From contig WPIO01000088.1 in the NCBI GenBank assembly GCA_009760855.2, forward strand, positions 584,501 to 648,500: a stretch of DNA of 64,000 bases, given 5' to 3'. Positions 1 to 9,787 of this stretch are shown piece after piece. The notes beneath the pieces are model-generated. The model made no database searches, was not told the origin of the DNA, and was given only the letters and a program-made list of their open reading frames with translations. The DNA comes from Cristatella mucedo. Lineage: Eukaryota; Bryozoa; Phylactolaemata; Cristatellidae. How positions within the stretch are numbered: position 1 is the stretch's first letter; each line of letters begins with the position of its first letter. The translations under genes were made by a program, and so were the position numbers.

Positions 1-41
1 GGACCAAGGTCATGAAAGCAACCGCCTTACCTAGTGTGCCA
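1..41 (-). repeat. tRNA-derived SINE, 5' fragment
   Basis: The reverse complement reads as the first ~40 bases of the SINE seen at 5098-5262 and 40760-40920 (GGCACACTAGGTAAGGCGG then GTTGCTTTCA). Only the 5' part is present before the window edge. Assignment rests on similarity to the other two copies in this window. Confidence 0.6.
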
Positions 42-64
42 GGCTCACCGCAACCGCAACCTCC

Positions 65-165
65 TGCACGCACTCTCCCTCTCTCTCCCTCTCTTTCCCT
101 CTCTCTCTCTCTCTCTCTCGCCTCTGGTAAATTTCAGCTACCGATCAGGCCGTCAAAGGTCAAGG
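65..165. repeat. (CT)n microsatellite with conserved flank
   Basis: A pyrimidine CT tract is followed by CCTCTGGTAAATTTCAG. The same flank, in inverse orientation next to a GA tract, occurs at 47005-47030, and a diverged version follows a CT tract at 56268-56345. The tract is therefore part of a dispersed repeat and not an isolated microsatellite. Confidence 0.6.
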
Positions 166-450
166 CCTCTGAGGGGCTAAATGCGCGGCTGGCGAAGCAA
201 TGGAGCCCATCTTGCCAGTAGATTAGAACGCGCTGCCTACCCGTCATGCCGAAGCGAATCTATTCGGAGCATGTGTGCCACTTAAAAGAAACGATTCGAT
301 GACGTCGTCAAAGTATTTCGAGCGGTCGTCCGGGCACTGCACGAGGTCGGGTGCGTTCGAATAGGTGGGGGCGTGCGGCCGGTGACCTTTCACCTTCGGA
401 TGGCGACGCTCGCCGGCGAGCTTCGGCCGGATTGGCTGACGGTAACGGCG
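166..450. other. GC-rich host flank of the virus-like element
   Basis: No gene is recognisable. The stretch is clearly more GC-rich than the element that begins at 451. It contains GGTGACCTTTCACCTT (about 379-394), which resembles GGTGAAAGGTCAC at about 46905 in inverse orientation. Confidence 0.5.
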
Positions 451-492
451 GTTTATCCTACCGCACTCTAACATAATGCAATTTGATTTAAA
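451..492 (+). repeat. Left terminal inverted repeat
   Basis: Begins GTTTATCCTACCGCACTCTA and pairs with the reverse complement of 20234-20275 at 40 of 42 positions; the mismatches are a GC/AA pair at bases 28-29. Similarity stops at both ends of this interval. It is short compared with typical Polinton terminal repeats (usually 100 bp or more), so the outer part may be lost. Confidence 0.9.
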
Positions 493-589
493 GAAAAAAG
501 TATACAGTGTGAGATATATGTCTAACAATGATTATGTTATGTGACGTGAGGGTGAAAATTTTAGCGATCACGCTAGACGTGTTAGAGAA

Positions 590-937
590 GAAGTACGAAG
601 AGGAACAGAGCTTTTACCTAAGTATCCATCTTCAAAGGCCAGTTTAGATAAAATGATATCTAGCTTGCAAGTTATTCCAAAAAGTACAAAAGTAGAAATT
701 CCTCTCAAAAGTAAAGAAGTAAGGAATATGCGATGGTCATTTGAGAGAGAATCAAGAAGATTAATGAGAATTGAGGAGAATGGTTGGTTTTTAGGCAAAA
801 CGCCATCCGACGGTAAGTTTTTTTACTATGAGTATGTTGGTTTAGATAGAGGTGAAATAGACTTTGATAAAATTTATGATAGAACTGCCGATGGATGTAT
901 GTCCCTTTTCACTCTAATAAGGCACATACACATCTAA
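590..937 (+). pseudogene. Unrecognised ORF at the left end of the element
   Basis: An open stretch of about 110 codons, basic at its start (RRVREEVRRGTELLPKYPSS) and without a clear ATG until 653. It ends in a frameshifted or stopped region just before the polymerase. The residues after position 30 (W.F.R..RRLMRI...G) recall no family I can name. It could be a separate small gene, as often sits beside PolB in Polintons, or a displaced N-terminal piece of the polymerase. Codon usage and AT content match the element. Confidence 0.4.
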
Positions 938-957
938 AGAACAAGAAAGATCTAAAA

Positions 958-3900
958 ATGACAATGATTGTATCCCCAGTTCTAGAATCAGAAAACGGAG
1001 CTTTCTGCTATCAGCCATTTTCTGGCATACCTAATGTAAAGATAAATAGGGCTAGTAATATTGAGTCTGTTATTAAAATGCAGTTCGCTTCTTATAAGGA
1101 GAGGACTGAAGAATGGCTGGAGAAAGGATCTAGTTGGAGCCTGTCTGCAATTAATGCTTTATATGCAAAGTTTACTCATTTTTGACATCGTTTTGGAGGG
1201 AGTTATTTACCTATGCCTAAACAATTAGAGAAAAAGAGATCAACCTTGAATACAAAGCATGAATCAGATAACTGTTGCGCATTGTGGTGTGTACTAGGAT
1301 TTATTCATCCTAGAGACAATCATCCAGAGTCGATTGCATATCTAAATCAGATACTTTTGAAAAAATAACCATCTTATTCCTACTTTGACTGACTTGTTTA
1401 ATGTAAGACCTGGATATTCTCAAGCGTTAAGTGTTTCAGATATATCTACTTTAAAAAACTGTTTGGCATTACGATAAATGTTGATGAGTATTGCAGCAGA
1501 GATTTAAGCCCAAGAGATGTATCTGCAGATTTTATTGTAGAGATAAACTTGCACAACATATTGATGCATGTAAGAAGGGAAACGACGGCAGGTCTATAAT
1601 AAAAATGCCTGAGGAAGGAGAAAAGTGTTACTTTACGGAATACTCAAAAACATTGTGGTGTCCTTTTGTTGCCTATGCAGACTTTGAATGTTTGCTTAGT
1701 GATGTAAGAAAGACTGATAAGGAAGATGGTAGTATTCCTAAAGGTTCTTTTCAAAAGCACATTCCATATTCAAGTGCCTATGCACTTATAGACTACAAAG
1801 GAGAAAGACGAAGTTTAAAGTTACTTTAGGGACCCAATAATGTAAGAGAGTTAGTAAAGACTCTACTAGAAGAGGTAAATTCAGTAAAGAATGAGTTGCG
1901 AAAGACTCTTCCGAAGTATAAGAAATATAATTATGGGACTATGACCGGTGAAGAGAGTAAGGCATACAACTCAGCAACTGTCTGTTATATTTGCAATTTA
2001 GATTAAAAAGATGACAAGATTTTAGATCACTGTCATTTTACTGGCAAATATTGAGGTGCTGCACACAACGAGTGTAATCTTAATGTTGATATTAATCCAG
2101 ATAAGTTCAAACTTCCAGTATTTACACATAATCTAAAAGGATATGATTCACACTTGTTAGTTCAAGAGTTTCACAGTCAAAAACTAAAAAAAGCGTAATT
2201 GCAAATTATATGGAAAAATATATAAGCATTGAAATCGGAGCTCTTAGTTTTAGAGATTCCCTCCAACCCATGAATAAAGGATCGCCAGACTTAGTTAAAA
2301 ATGTTGGTAAGTCAGAGAAACCACTAGCGTATGCTAGGGAGAGGTTTTTTATGCTTAGCGATAAAGAATTTTGAATTGCTATCAGCGACAGCAGTTTTTC
2401 CACATGAATACGCTGATTCTTTCTCAAAGGTTGAAGGTTAAAGTTTACCGCCAATAGAAAGTTTCCATAGCACATTGAACGACAGCGACATTGGAGAAAA
2501 GGATTACGATAGAGCGCAAGAAGTGTGGAGATTAATGACGAAGATTGACCCACTCACTAAAGATACGTTAGAAAAATATAGCGATATTTATCGCACAATG
2601 GATGCTTTTAACTAGCTCATGTTTTTCAACATTTTAAGCATCTTTCGAAAAGAATGAATGGTCCGGATCCTGCTAACTTCTTTACTGCTCCTGGTTTAAC
2701 TCGGTGTGCCGGTTTAAGATATTCAAAAGTTATATTAGATTTATTATCAAACTTTGAAGACTTTAACTTCTTCGAAAGTGCAATCAGAGGAGGAATAACG
2801 CAAGCATCTTGCAGTTATGTTGAGGCGAATAACCAAACGACATCTAGTTATAATATTGCTAAAGAAAAAAGTTGGCTAGTCTTATGTTGATGCGAACTCG
2901 CTTTATGCAACTGCAATGACTCAATTCTTACCGACAAGCAATTTTAAATTTTTTGAGGAGAAGCAGATTAAGTCATTTACAAAGAAAAACCTACTAGGAA
3001 TAAAAGAAAATTCAAAGACTGGCCATGCTTTTGAGGTTGACACGCACTGTCCAAAGGATTTAAATAATGTTTATTCTGATTATCCTCTTTTACCTATTAA
3101 GAGAGAAGTTGCAACAGATGAGTACTCATCTCATCAAAATAAGACTTTAGCTAAAGATGATCATGAAATTAAAGTTGAGAAGTTGATTCTTGATCTGAAA
3201 CCAAGAAAGAAGTACATTATTCATTAAAGAAATTTACAGTTTGCCTTATAAAGGGGATGCGTCTTGACTAAGATACATAGAGGAATGAGTTTTTCGCAAA
3301 GCGATTGGTTGAGTGGTTACATAAAAAAAAAACATTGAGAGAAGAAAAGAAGCAAAAGATGGATTTGAAAAAGAATATTATAAATTAAAAAATAATGCAT
3401 TCTTTGGAAAAAACAATGGAAAATGATGTAAGTGAAACGGTAAACATTGAGTTATTCGATTTACAGTTCAAAAAAGATGTTGAAACATCCCATAAAAGAG
3501 TTATGAGTGCAAGATTTAAAGATAGAAGGCTCTTCAACATGGATCTTGTTGGAATAGAAACGACAAAGCCTGAAATATATCTTAATAAACTGGTTTATTT
3601 AGGATTTGCTATTCTTGAGATATCACATTTAGTAATGCAAGACTTTTATTATAATACGATGAAAGATAATTATGGAATGGATACTTACAAGGACTTTGAG
3701 AATTATATTGATTATCTAGATCTCTCTGGGTATTCAAAAATCAAAAAGTGGAAATTAGAAGGATTTGAGAAAATGATGGAAGATAACAAAGGAAACTTAG
3801 GAGAAATTAAAGATGAGATTTCAGAGAAATATACAATTGACACAGAAACAAAAGATTTCATCAGAGATAAATATAGAATTATGATAGAGAATTCTGTTGT

Positions 3901-4316
3901 GCTAGATGAGGGAGTTTTCTTAAGACCAAAATTGTACTCTATGCAAATAGCAGTTGCAACGAAGATTGGCATAGAAGGGAAGTCTTCAGCGAAGAAAGCT
4001 AAAGGTACAAAAAAGGACGTTGTTAAGAAAGGTTTATCACATTCAGATTATGTAGGATGTCTTGAGACCGGTAAAGATGTTTATCGCAATCAATCGAGAT
4101 TTCTAAGAAAAACTCTTCATATCTATACTATAACGCTATAAAAAAGCACTATCAGCTTTCGATTCGAAAAGATACTGGCTGAACTGGGGCATTTGCAGTT
4201 ATGCTAGTTATGGACACTATAGAATTGCTGATGCATTAAGTAATAATCTTAATCCTGGACGATGTAACACTTGCAACATTGGTGAATTAAATATAGATTC
4301 CCTAACGAAAAAGTGA
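958..4316 (+). pseudogene. Family B DNA polymerase (protein-primed type), broken
   Basis: Polymerase that would replicate the element from protein-primed ends. Recognisable blocks in order: an N-terminal region with NTKHESDNCCALWCVLGF (about 1245-1300); a C2H2-like finger CICRFYCRDKLAQHIDAC (about 1517-1570); exonuclease motif I YADFEC (1674); a CYIC...DHCHFTGKY zinc-binding block (1985-2055); FTHNLKGYDSHLL (2120); RGGITQASC (2785); motif A YVDANSLYATAM (2883-2918); motif B YKLKNNAFFGKNNG (about 3380-3420); and the C-terminal YGHYRI. Motif C (YxDTDS) is missing: the text runs directly from MKDNYG to the following TYKDF block in frame. At least five stops (for example near 2005 and 2053) and several frameshifts interrupt it. 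The start at 958 is the first ATG in the conserved N-terminal frame; the real start is uncertain. Confidence 0.93.
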
Positions 4317-4355
4317 AGAAATCATTGAACATAAACCAAAAGTAAAAGTTGAACA

Positions 4356-4487
4356 TGATTATCGAGAAACTACAAATCAGATTATTCAGAAAGTAGCAGT
4401 GAATACTATCCTCAAGAAGGATATGAACAAGCCTTTGGATTTGAAGGTGTAGATAATTGCTATGAAAATGAAGAAGATGAACTATAA
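4356..4487 (+). pseudogene. Acidic C-terminal fragment, function unknown
   Basis: One frame reads SDYSESSSEYYPQEGYEQ then a GF/DN/EEDEL tail and stops at 4485-4487. It is strongly acidic and Ser/Tyr-rich and lies between the polymerase and the 4549 ORF. No start codon is visible in frame, so it is the tail of a small gene or of the polymerase region after a frameshift. Confidence 0.3.
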
Positions 4488-4548
4488 AAAAATTATATTT
4501 ATATAGAATGGATTTCTCTAGAATTCTTAGTTCGAACAATCAAGAAAT

Positions 4549-4782
4549 ATGGCACGTAAAATTTGTCTAAAAATGTTAAAGGGAGTAGATCAAAGAATTG
4601 TCAAGGATTCACTTGATAAACTTATTCCAGATTTAGATAGCTCGTATACTGCTGTTCTTGTTGAGATTTGCGATACGTGTGATAAACTAATGGAATTCAG
4701 AAGTAAAATAAATGAAATGTTAATAGAAGCAGATACGAAATCAAAGACTCCAAAAACTAAACAGGGTGTACAAATTAATTAA
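4549..4782 (+). CDS. Small hypothetical protein (77 aa)
   Basis: An ATG-started, uninterrupted 77-residue ORF: basic start (MARKICLKMLKG), a middle helix with CDTCDKLMEFRSKINEML, and a Lys/Thr-rich tail. It is one of the few unbroken ORFs in the element. The CxxC could bind metal but has no partner pair. It follows PolB and precedes the SINE-split gene. No family recognised; an overlapping start at 4508 (MDFSRILSSNNQEIW) may be its original N-terminus after a frameshift. Confidence 0.5.
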   Translation: MARKICLKMLKGVDQRIVKDSLDKLIPDLDSSYTAVLVEICDTCDKLMEFRSKINEMLIEADTKSKTPKTKQGVQIN

Positions 4783-4943
4783 TTTTGAATTAAATAGTAT
4801 TTATGGAAGTAACAAATTACAAGATTAGTAAAGGCAGATAATTATACTTGATATGTGTATTCATGAAGATAAATATGTAAGATGAAAGCAAGAGAGTTAA
4901 TAAAAGATTAGTGTTTCATGTATTTTTTATAATAATATAGGAA

Positions 4944-5670
4944 ATGTCAGCAACTACAACTGAAGTAACTGGTCCCAATCTTGATATATCTGCAACTCTG
5001 CTGAAAGCATATGTTGACTATCTTGTAAAGTGTAGAATGACTGCATATGATCAACAGACACTCGACTCAGATATCTCAATTAGGACTGATAAATAAATAA
5101 ATCCTAGCTGCTTAAACAGCCTCTTTTTGTATTGCGACAGAAGAGCCTTTGCGGCTATCACCACCGCTTGTAGTGGCGATAAAGAATCGCCCTCCACAGG
5201 AATCGAACCCACGACCTCGGGGCCGAGGTCGTGAAAGCAACCGCCTTACCTAGTGTGCCATCATAATGCATCTGTTAAAAAAGCTTTATCTTTTTTTTTA
5301 TTGATGAGTGTGACATTGAAGCACAAAAGATAATCGCCTCTGGAATGGCCAGTGTGACTAGTGGTTTGAAGCAACAGTTAGAGCGAAAGTTGATACTCTT
5401 TTTGATACACCTGGAGAAATCTCTGGATATACTAAATGGATTGCTAGTCAGCTACCAAGTGTCTCAACAGTTATCTCAGGCGTTGCAGGAATTAAGCCTG
5501 ATATCTCTGGAATTGTTAAGGATGAATGCTATGCAATTCTCCCTGATATCTCTGGTGGAACTAGTGCTAGACAAAAGGCAACACTAGCCGCTCTTGGTGC
5601 TCCAACTGCTCCAGTTGTTGACCCAGCTGCTCCAGTTTCTGATACAATTCCATCAACCACACAGAAATGA
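4944..5670 (+). pseudogene. Hypothetical element gene split by a SINE
   Basis: The gene opens with MSATTTEVTGPNLDISATLL (50 codons to 5096). The SINE at 5098-5262 intervenes. A compatible reading then resumes with DECDIEAQKIIASGMASVTS, shifts frame near 5370, and continues (DTPGEISGYTKWIASQLPS, then two ISG repeats, then a Pro/Ala tail) to a stop at 5668-5670. The protein would be about 190 residues, Ser/Thr/Val-rich with weakly hydrophobic segments. Joining the halves is inference from shared frame quality and position. The stop overlaps the next gene's ATG (ATGA), typical of compact viral genes. Function unknown; possibly a minor virion protein, as it precedes the fibre cluster. Confidence 0.55.
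5098..5262 (-). repeat. tRNA-derived SINE inserted in the element
   Basis: On the minus strand it begins GATGGCACACTAGGTAAGG and carries a perfect polymerase III B box, GGTTCGATTCC (complement of 5199-5209). The remainder matches the copy at 40760-40920, including GGCGATTCT, GTGGTGATAGCCG and AAAGGCT. The 3' end lies at the left beside AATAAATAAATCC. It interrupts the gene at 4944-5670, so it arrived after the virus-like element. Confidence 0.85.
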
Positions 5671-5924
5671 ATGTAGAAAGTAGAAGTAAAGATTGTCTGA
5701 CAGTAGCACAAGGACAACAGTTTACAAATACAAAGATTTGTTCTTATCAAATATGGTGAATTGAAGATATTAGAAGTACACTTTTAGAAGCATTAAAATT
5801 AGTTTTAGAATACAAAGCCTTAAGAGTTAATCACCCTGAATCAGAAATGACGTACATATTCACTAAAGTTAGAAATGGATTAATCTTTTCAGAGTTTCCT
5901 AATAGTATACTATTAAAAATCTGA
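5667..5924 (+). pseudogene. Small hypothetical protein, one in-frame stop
   Basis: 86 codons in one frame from ATG 5667 to TGA 5922-5924, with a single internal TGA after CSYQIW. After the stop the sequence is helical (DIRSTLLEALKLVLEYKALR). It overlaps the preceding gene by 4 bases (ATGA) and converges on the minus-strand fibre gene. Its opening MNVES resembles the MKVET opening of the ORF at 9018, which may be chance. No family recognised. Confidence 0.45.
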
Positions 5925-5950
5925 TCCAGACGTAAAAGTAGAACTAGCAA

Positions 5951-6616
5951 CTATATTTTTCTAGAATTAAACACATATCCACCATACAACCGATCACTCT
6001 GGGTTGTTAGTGTTGACGGTGGAGGCATAAGTACTTTTGTTATTCCAGAAACTTCATATGCTACTCCAAGAAAAAATAAACTTCTTGAAGCTGTAGTAGT
6101 ATCACTAAGGTTACTAATCCATCTACCATTAACTGTTTTATCATATAATTGTGTAGTCAATGACCCATCCATAGTTCCTTTAAAATTTACAATTGCAGCA
6201 TTTCCATTTACTATTCGTAGATAGCCAATATTTACTCCATCATTTGGATTGACGGGATCACTTTGCATAATAGTTGGACTATTACTCATATTCAAAGGCC
6301 CATTCATTGATCAATTATTATATTTTACAAAATTAGCGTCCATAAATGCAACAGTTGCAGCATTGTTTGTAGAAGATGATGCTTTTGTATTAGTAATATT
6401 TAGTGTTCCAGTTACAGTTAAATCTCCATTAATAGTTCCACCAGTCTTTGATAATTGTGTATTAGAATAGTCTTTTGTAGCAGCATCACTTGAATTAATA
6501 GGATTAACGAGATCTATCAGTCTAGGATTGTTCATATCAAGATCACCATCAGCATGTTCCTCTAGATACTTTTGTAACAAAGTTTGTATTGATATACTTT
6601 CTATCTGTATAATCAA
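5951..6616 (-). pseudogene. Fibre-like protein, one in-frame stop
   Basis: A 222-codon frame broken only by one TGA at 6308-6313 (after VKYNN). The N-terminal half has repeats of the kind in phage tail fibres and virus-like fibres: LDMNNPRLIDLVNPINSSDAAT, then GGTINGDLTVTGTLNI, then SMNGPLNM and a DPVNPNDGVNIGYL unit. The C-terminal third (from about residue 130) is non-repetitive and ends GGYVFNSRKI, as expected of a receptor-binding head. It lies next to a second fibre gene on the same strand and converges with 5667-5924. Role inferred: trimeric attachment fibre. Confidence 0.7.
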
Positions 6617-6754
6617 CAGATCTCCAAGATTTCTTATTAGAATTTAATTCATATTTAAAGTTCCATTCATAATACCTCTAGTCTCACGAATTTAGTTTTT
6701 TTAGTTAGATCCTTTTCTACGATATCTAAGCGACATTCTATACAATAGTAAGAA

Positions 6755-7630
6755 TTAAATCAATATATGTAATATTACTAGAACTCTTAAATTATCTATC
6801 ATATACGTGCTGGTACCATCAATGTTCATAACTAAAATAAGTGTCCCAGATACACCATGAGTGTTGTCACTAGTTAACTCTAAAAATGCTGTAGTAACAT
6901 TTGAAGACCACGTTATAGTAGATATTTTTTGGAAGTTTCTAACTGGACCAGCAACAAAAGTTTTTAATGGCGTATAATATCCAATTATTTTTCCTTGCAT
7001 AGAACTTGAACTTAAAGAACATCAAGAAATCAAGAACTCAAGAACTCAGAACTTGACTATCTGCAGGAGTTGACATTAATGAAGAATTTTCTGTTCCAGT
7101 TCCATTTACATTAATATTAAATATGTTTAACGGAACTACACTTGGAAAACCAGTGGGCCTTAAATATCTAAAAGAACATTTATAAGAAACAACAGATTTT
7201 TTTGTAATAATATCTGAATCTTTCAAAGAAGTAAGTCTGTTTGTTCCCAGGTCAAGAGTACTATTTGAGTTACCATTGAAAACTTGAGTCTTACTTTTTA
7301 GCAATCCATAGTTTATTACTTTATAAGGTCTTGCATTTTGATATGCAGTTCCATCAGCAGAATTTCTTGATTTACCAGTAACATTTCTACAGTTTAACTG
7401 AGATAAAAGTTTTGCACCATTCTTTGGAAGTAAATCTGATAGACTAGAAACAGAAGCTATTTCTCCTGAAACATTAATTGCTACAGCATTCAAAAAGTTT
7501 GAATTTAGAGCATAATCTAATCTTATTGCATCTCCATCATTTACTGGAAAACCTAGATTTGTAATACTATTTCCATTAGCATCAATGTCGCTAAAAATAT
7601 GCCCATTAATCTTACTAATATATATTATCC
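6755..7630 (-). pseudogene. Second fibre-like protein, frameshifted
   Basis: The frame opens at about 7630 with ISKINGHIFSDIDANGNS then DGDAIRLDYALNSNFL, a paralogue of the 18065 gene (SRINGYILSDHDANGNR then DGDAVTKSYADSNF). It continues to 7038 with another fibre unit, LDLGTNRLTSLKDSDIITKK. The probable C-terminal domain follows in another frame at 7000-6755 (STITWSSNVTTAFLELTSDN). A TAA precedes the first codons and no ATG is in frame, so the start is lost. The LINE at 7643 lies just upstream and may have removed it. Confidence 0.65.
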
Positions 7631-7642
7631 ATTCTTATATAT

Positions 7643-8122
7643 ATGAAGAAAATAAAAGGAGGACATCAGGCCAAGCATCGTACCACTCGCTTTTCGGAAT
7701 CCAACAGTCTAGAAATACCTCGTACAAACCTTAAATCCTCTGGAGACCGTGCATTTAGCTCGTATGCTCCCAAAGCCTGGAACTCCCTCCCGACCTGCAT
7801 CAGAACATCCCCTGACCTGACCACATTTAAAAGAAACTTAAAAACACACCTATTTAGGACAGCATTTAGTGGGTCCCTGTGATTCGTCCTTGTTGTGCTT
7901 ATGCGTGCTGACACTGTGCATGCTACCACTAACCACATTTGCATGCTGACCCTGTGCATGTCACCCCTAACCATATTGTTCATTTTGTTTGTTTTTCAAG
8001 CATGATTTTACTTACTATTCTATTGCGTATCACTTTGCAGCAAATGTAAAGCGCCTAGAAAGAGATTAAGTTCTCTGAGGGCGCTTTATCAAGTGCAATA
8101 TTATTATTATTATTATTATTAA
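7643..8122 (+). mobile_element. CR1-group LINE 3' fragment inside the element
   Basis: The translated part is the C-terminus of a non-LTR reverse transcriptase (GDRAFSSYAPKAWNSLPTCI then TFKRNLKTHLFRTAF). It is followed by a 3'UTR with AAAGCGCCTAGAAAGAGATT and GAGGGCGCTTTATCAAGTG, and ends in an (ATT)n tract. The same 3' end recurs at least twelve times in the window. It is 5'-truncated, as is usual for LINEs, and lies between two element genes, so it post-dates the element. Confidence 0.9.
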
Positions 8123-8985
8123 AATCTGGCTTAGATACAACAAAAGGAGTGTTATCAGGAACAACCACTGCAACTGAGCTAGGCTCAAAAGCGATTATAA
8201 AAGTTGCACCTAAGATTGCAATGAAACTGAGTCTACAAGCATTTAATATGATAGCAACTATTGTTCCAAAGGTTTTACAATCATTCAAAGTAATTGAACC
8301 TGCTACAAAAGCACTTTGTCAATTTGTGTCAGGTATAACAGGCATTGTAGATTTAGGATTATTTTTAAAAGAAATTGTAGATGACATTGCTTCAGGAAAG
8401 TATGGCAATGTCTTCTGGAAAACAATTGCAGATAAAAAGGAGGACTGTCAAAAATGGTAGCATCCTTAGCGGCTAGCTATTGCATAAGCGAGATATTGTT
8501 AGAAGCAGAATTGTCAGTCAGATTGGTACTTAAATCCTAGCAAATTTCTTTCTGATACATTCGGAGAGGAGGTAACTTGGGACGCTTCACAGTTAGATAC
8601 AAAGGCTTGGAGTAAGAAATTACTCGAGATTTGATCAGGAGGTTTTCTACCAGCGCCAGCGATTCCAGCTAATTTAGCAAGTATAACTGGAGCTGTTGGT
8701 TTATGAGTGAGTACTGCAATATCAATAACAGGCTTAATTAGAAAGATTGTCGATGCAACAATGCATACTGCTAAAGCACCTAAAATGGACACTCGTGAAG
8801 AAAGAGTGAATGCTTTGAGTTTGCAGGGTGAAAGACTAAATAATGCAATTACAGATATAAAAAATATGATAAAACTACTTGATAGAAACATTGATATCGA
8901 TTTGATTGACAAAGTACAAAATTCAGAAGTTGAAAATAGATTAGATTATTTGAAACAGGGGAAACAACATGTGGGAGTGTCTTGA
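8123..8985 (+). pseudogene. Hypothetical structural-type protein, broken
   Basis: Segments in order: SGTTTATELGSKAIIKVAPK; a hydrophobic helical stretch with FVSGITGIVDLGLFLKEIVD (about 8312-8372); a frameshifted link; DWYLNPSKFLSDTFGEEVTW (about 8521-8580); a Pro/Ala stretch; then a coiled-coil-like tail (SLQGERLNNAITDIKNMIKL). Two in-frame TGA codons (about 8634 and 8705) and at least two frameshifts break it. The two amphipathic or hydrophobic stretches suggest a membrane-active or core protein. No family recognised. The 5' end is lost to the LINE boundary. Confidence 0.5.
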
Positions 8986-9017
8986 GTTAGTTATTCAGAT
9001 AAGTTAAAAGAAGATAT

Positions 9018-9137
9018 ATGAAAGTAGAAACTAGTACAATTGGCGGTAAAAAGTCTTGTAACTATCAAGCTGAGACTGCAATGCTGCTAGCTAATCTGTT
9101 TTTCGGAGGAGAAACGCAGGAGCAAATATGTATTTAA
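9018..9137 (+). CDS. Very short ORF (39 aa), doubtful
   Basis: Reads MKVETSTIGGKKSCNYQAET then a hydrophobic stretch and stops. It sits between the 8123 gene and the HNH gene and uses element-like codons. It could be the head of a decayed gene; nothing continues it convincingly. Confidence 0.25.
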   Translation: MKVETSTIGGKKSCNYQAETAMLLANLFFGGETQEQICI

Positions 9138-9332
9138 ATGATAAAACTAAGAGACGATCTGAAAAAAACGCTGTAAAAATTAAAAGTCTGTATGTCTAAC
9201 AATTTTGTAATCTTCCGTAAGCGTATAAGTAAAGTTTAGTCGTGCGAATTGTAGGTGATGGCGGATTGCTGCAAGGTCGCGAACTTCAGCTGCAGTTATA
9301 GGATTGTCATAGTATCTTAGGTGATATCTAAT

Positions 9333-9740
9333 TCAATCTATCGCAATACGCGCACTCCACTTTCTAGCATGTGAATGCCAGTTTACTCCAATTAGGTTTG
9401 AGGTGTTATCTTTTCCTATTCCCCTATGTCTATTATTATCTGATCGAGTTGCTTCACGCAAATTACTGAAACTTTTGTTTAGTTTATCATTATCGACATG
9501 ATCCAGCTCTTGAATAGGAAACTGTTCAGTCATAATCAACCATGCAAGATGGTGGGCTCGGTAAATTTTGCTATCTATCTTTATTTCTCTATAACCACTA
9601 TGATGAATTCTTCCGGCAACACTTTCTGCTCTTGCTTTTCCTCCCCTATTTGTTTTCCAGAGGAATTCTCCAGAAAAAGGACAATATTGAAGAAGCTCCA
9701 TAACGCGTTCTCTTATTTTGCTAACTTCATCTTGATTCAT
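9333..9740 (-). CDS. HNH endonuclease with AP2-like DNA-binding domain
   Basis: A 135-codon ATG-started ORF of the phage and intron-homing HNH-AP2 type. It has an N-terminal YCPFSGEFLWK motif, AGRIHHSGYREIKI, and RAHHLAWLIM (first His cluster). The HNH core is LDHVDNDKLNKSFSNLREAT, with conserved D-H and the N..NLR motif; SDNNRHRG and IGVNWHSHARKWSARI open the AP2-like part. The frame stops at a TGA (9333-9335). Beyond it, the same frame continues for another ~50 codons with clear AP2-type sequence (AAEVRDLAAIRHH, then ARLNF), so one nonsense change removed the end of the DNA-binding domain. It cuts DNA in its family. This is the least damaged enzyme in the element. Confidence 0.88.
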   Translation of the reverse strand: MNQDEVSKIRERVMELLQYCPFSGEFLWKTNRGGKARAESVAGRIHHSGYREIKIDSKIYRAHHLAWLIMTEQFPIQELDHVDNDKLNKSFSNLREATRSDNNRHRGIGKDNTSNLIGVNWHSHARKWSARIAID

Positions 9741-9787
9741 TTCTTAATATATAGTAGTTTAATTTGTCTTTACATAAAAATTTAAAT

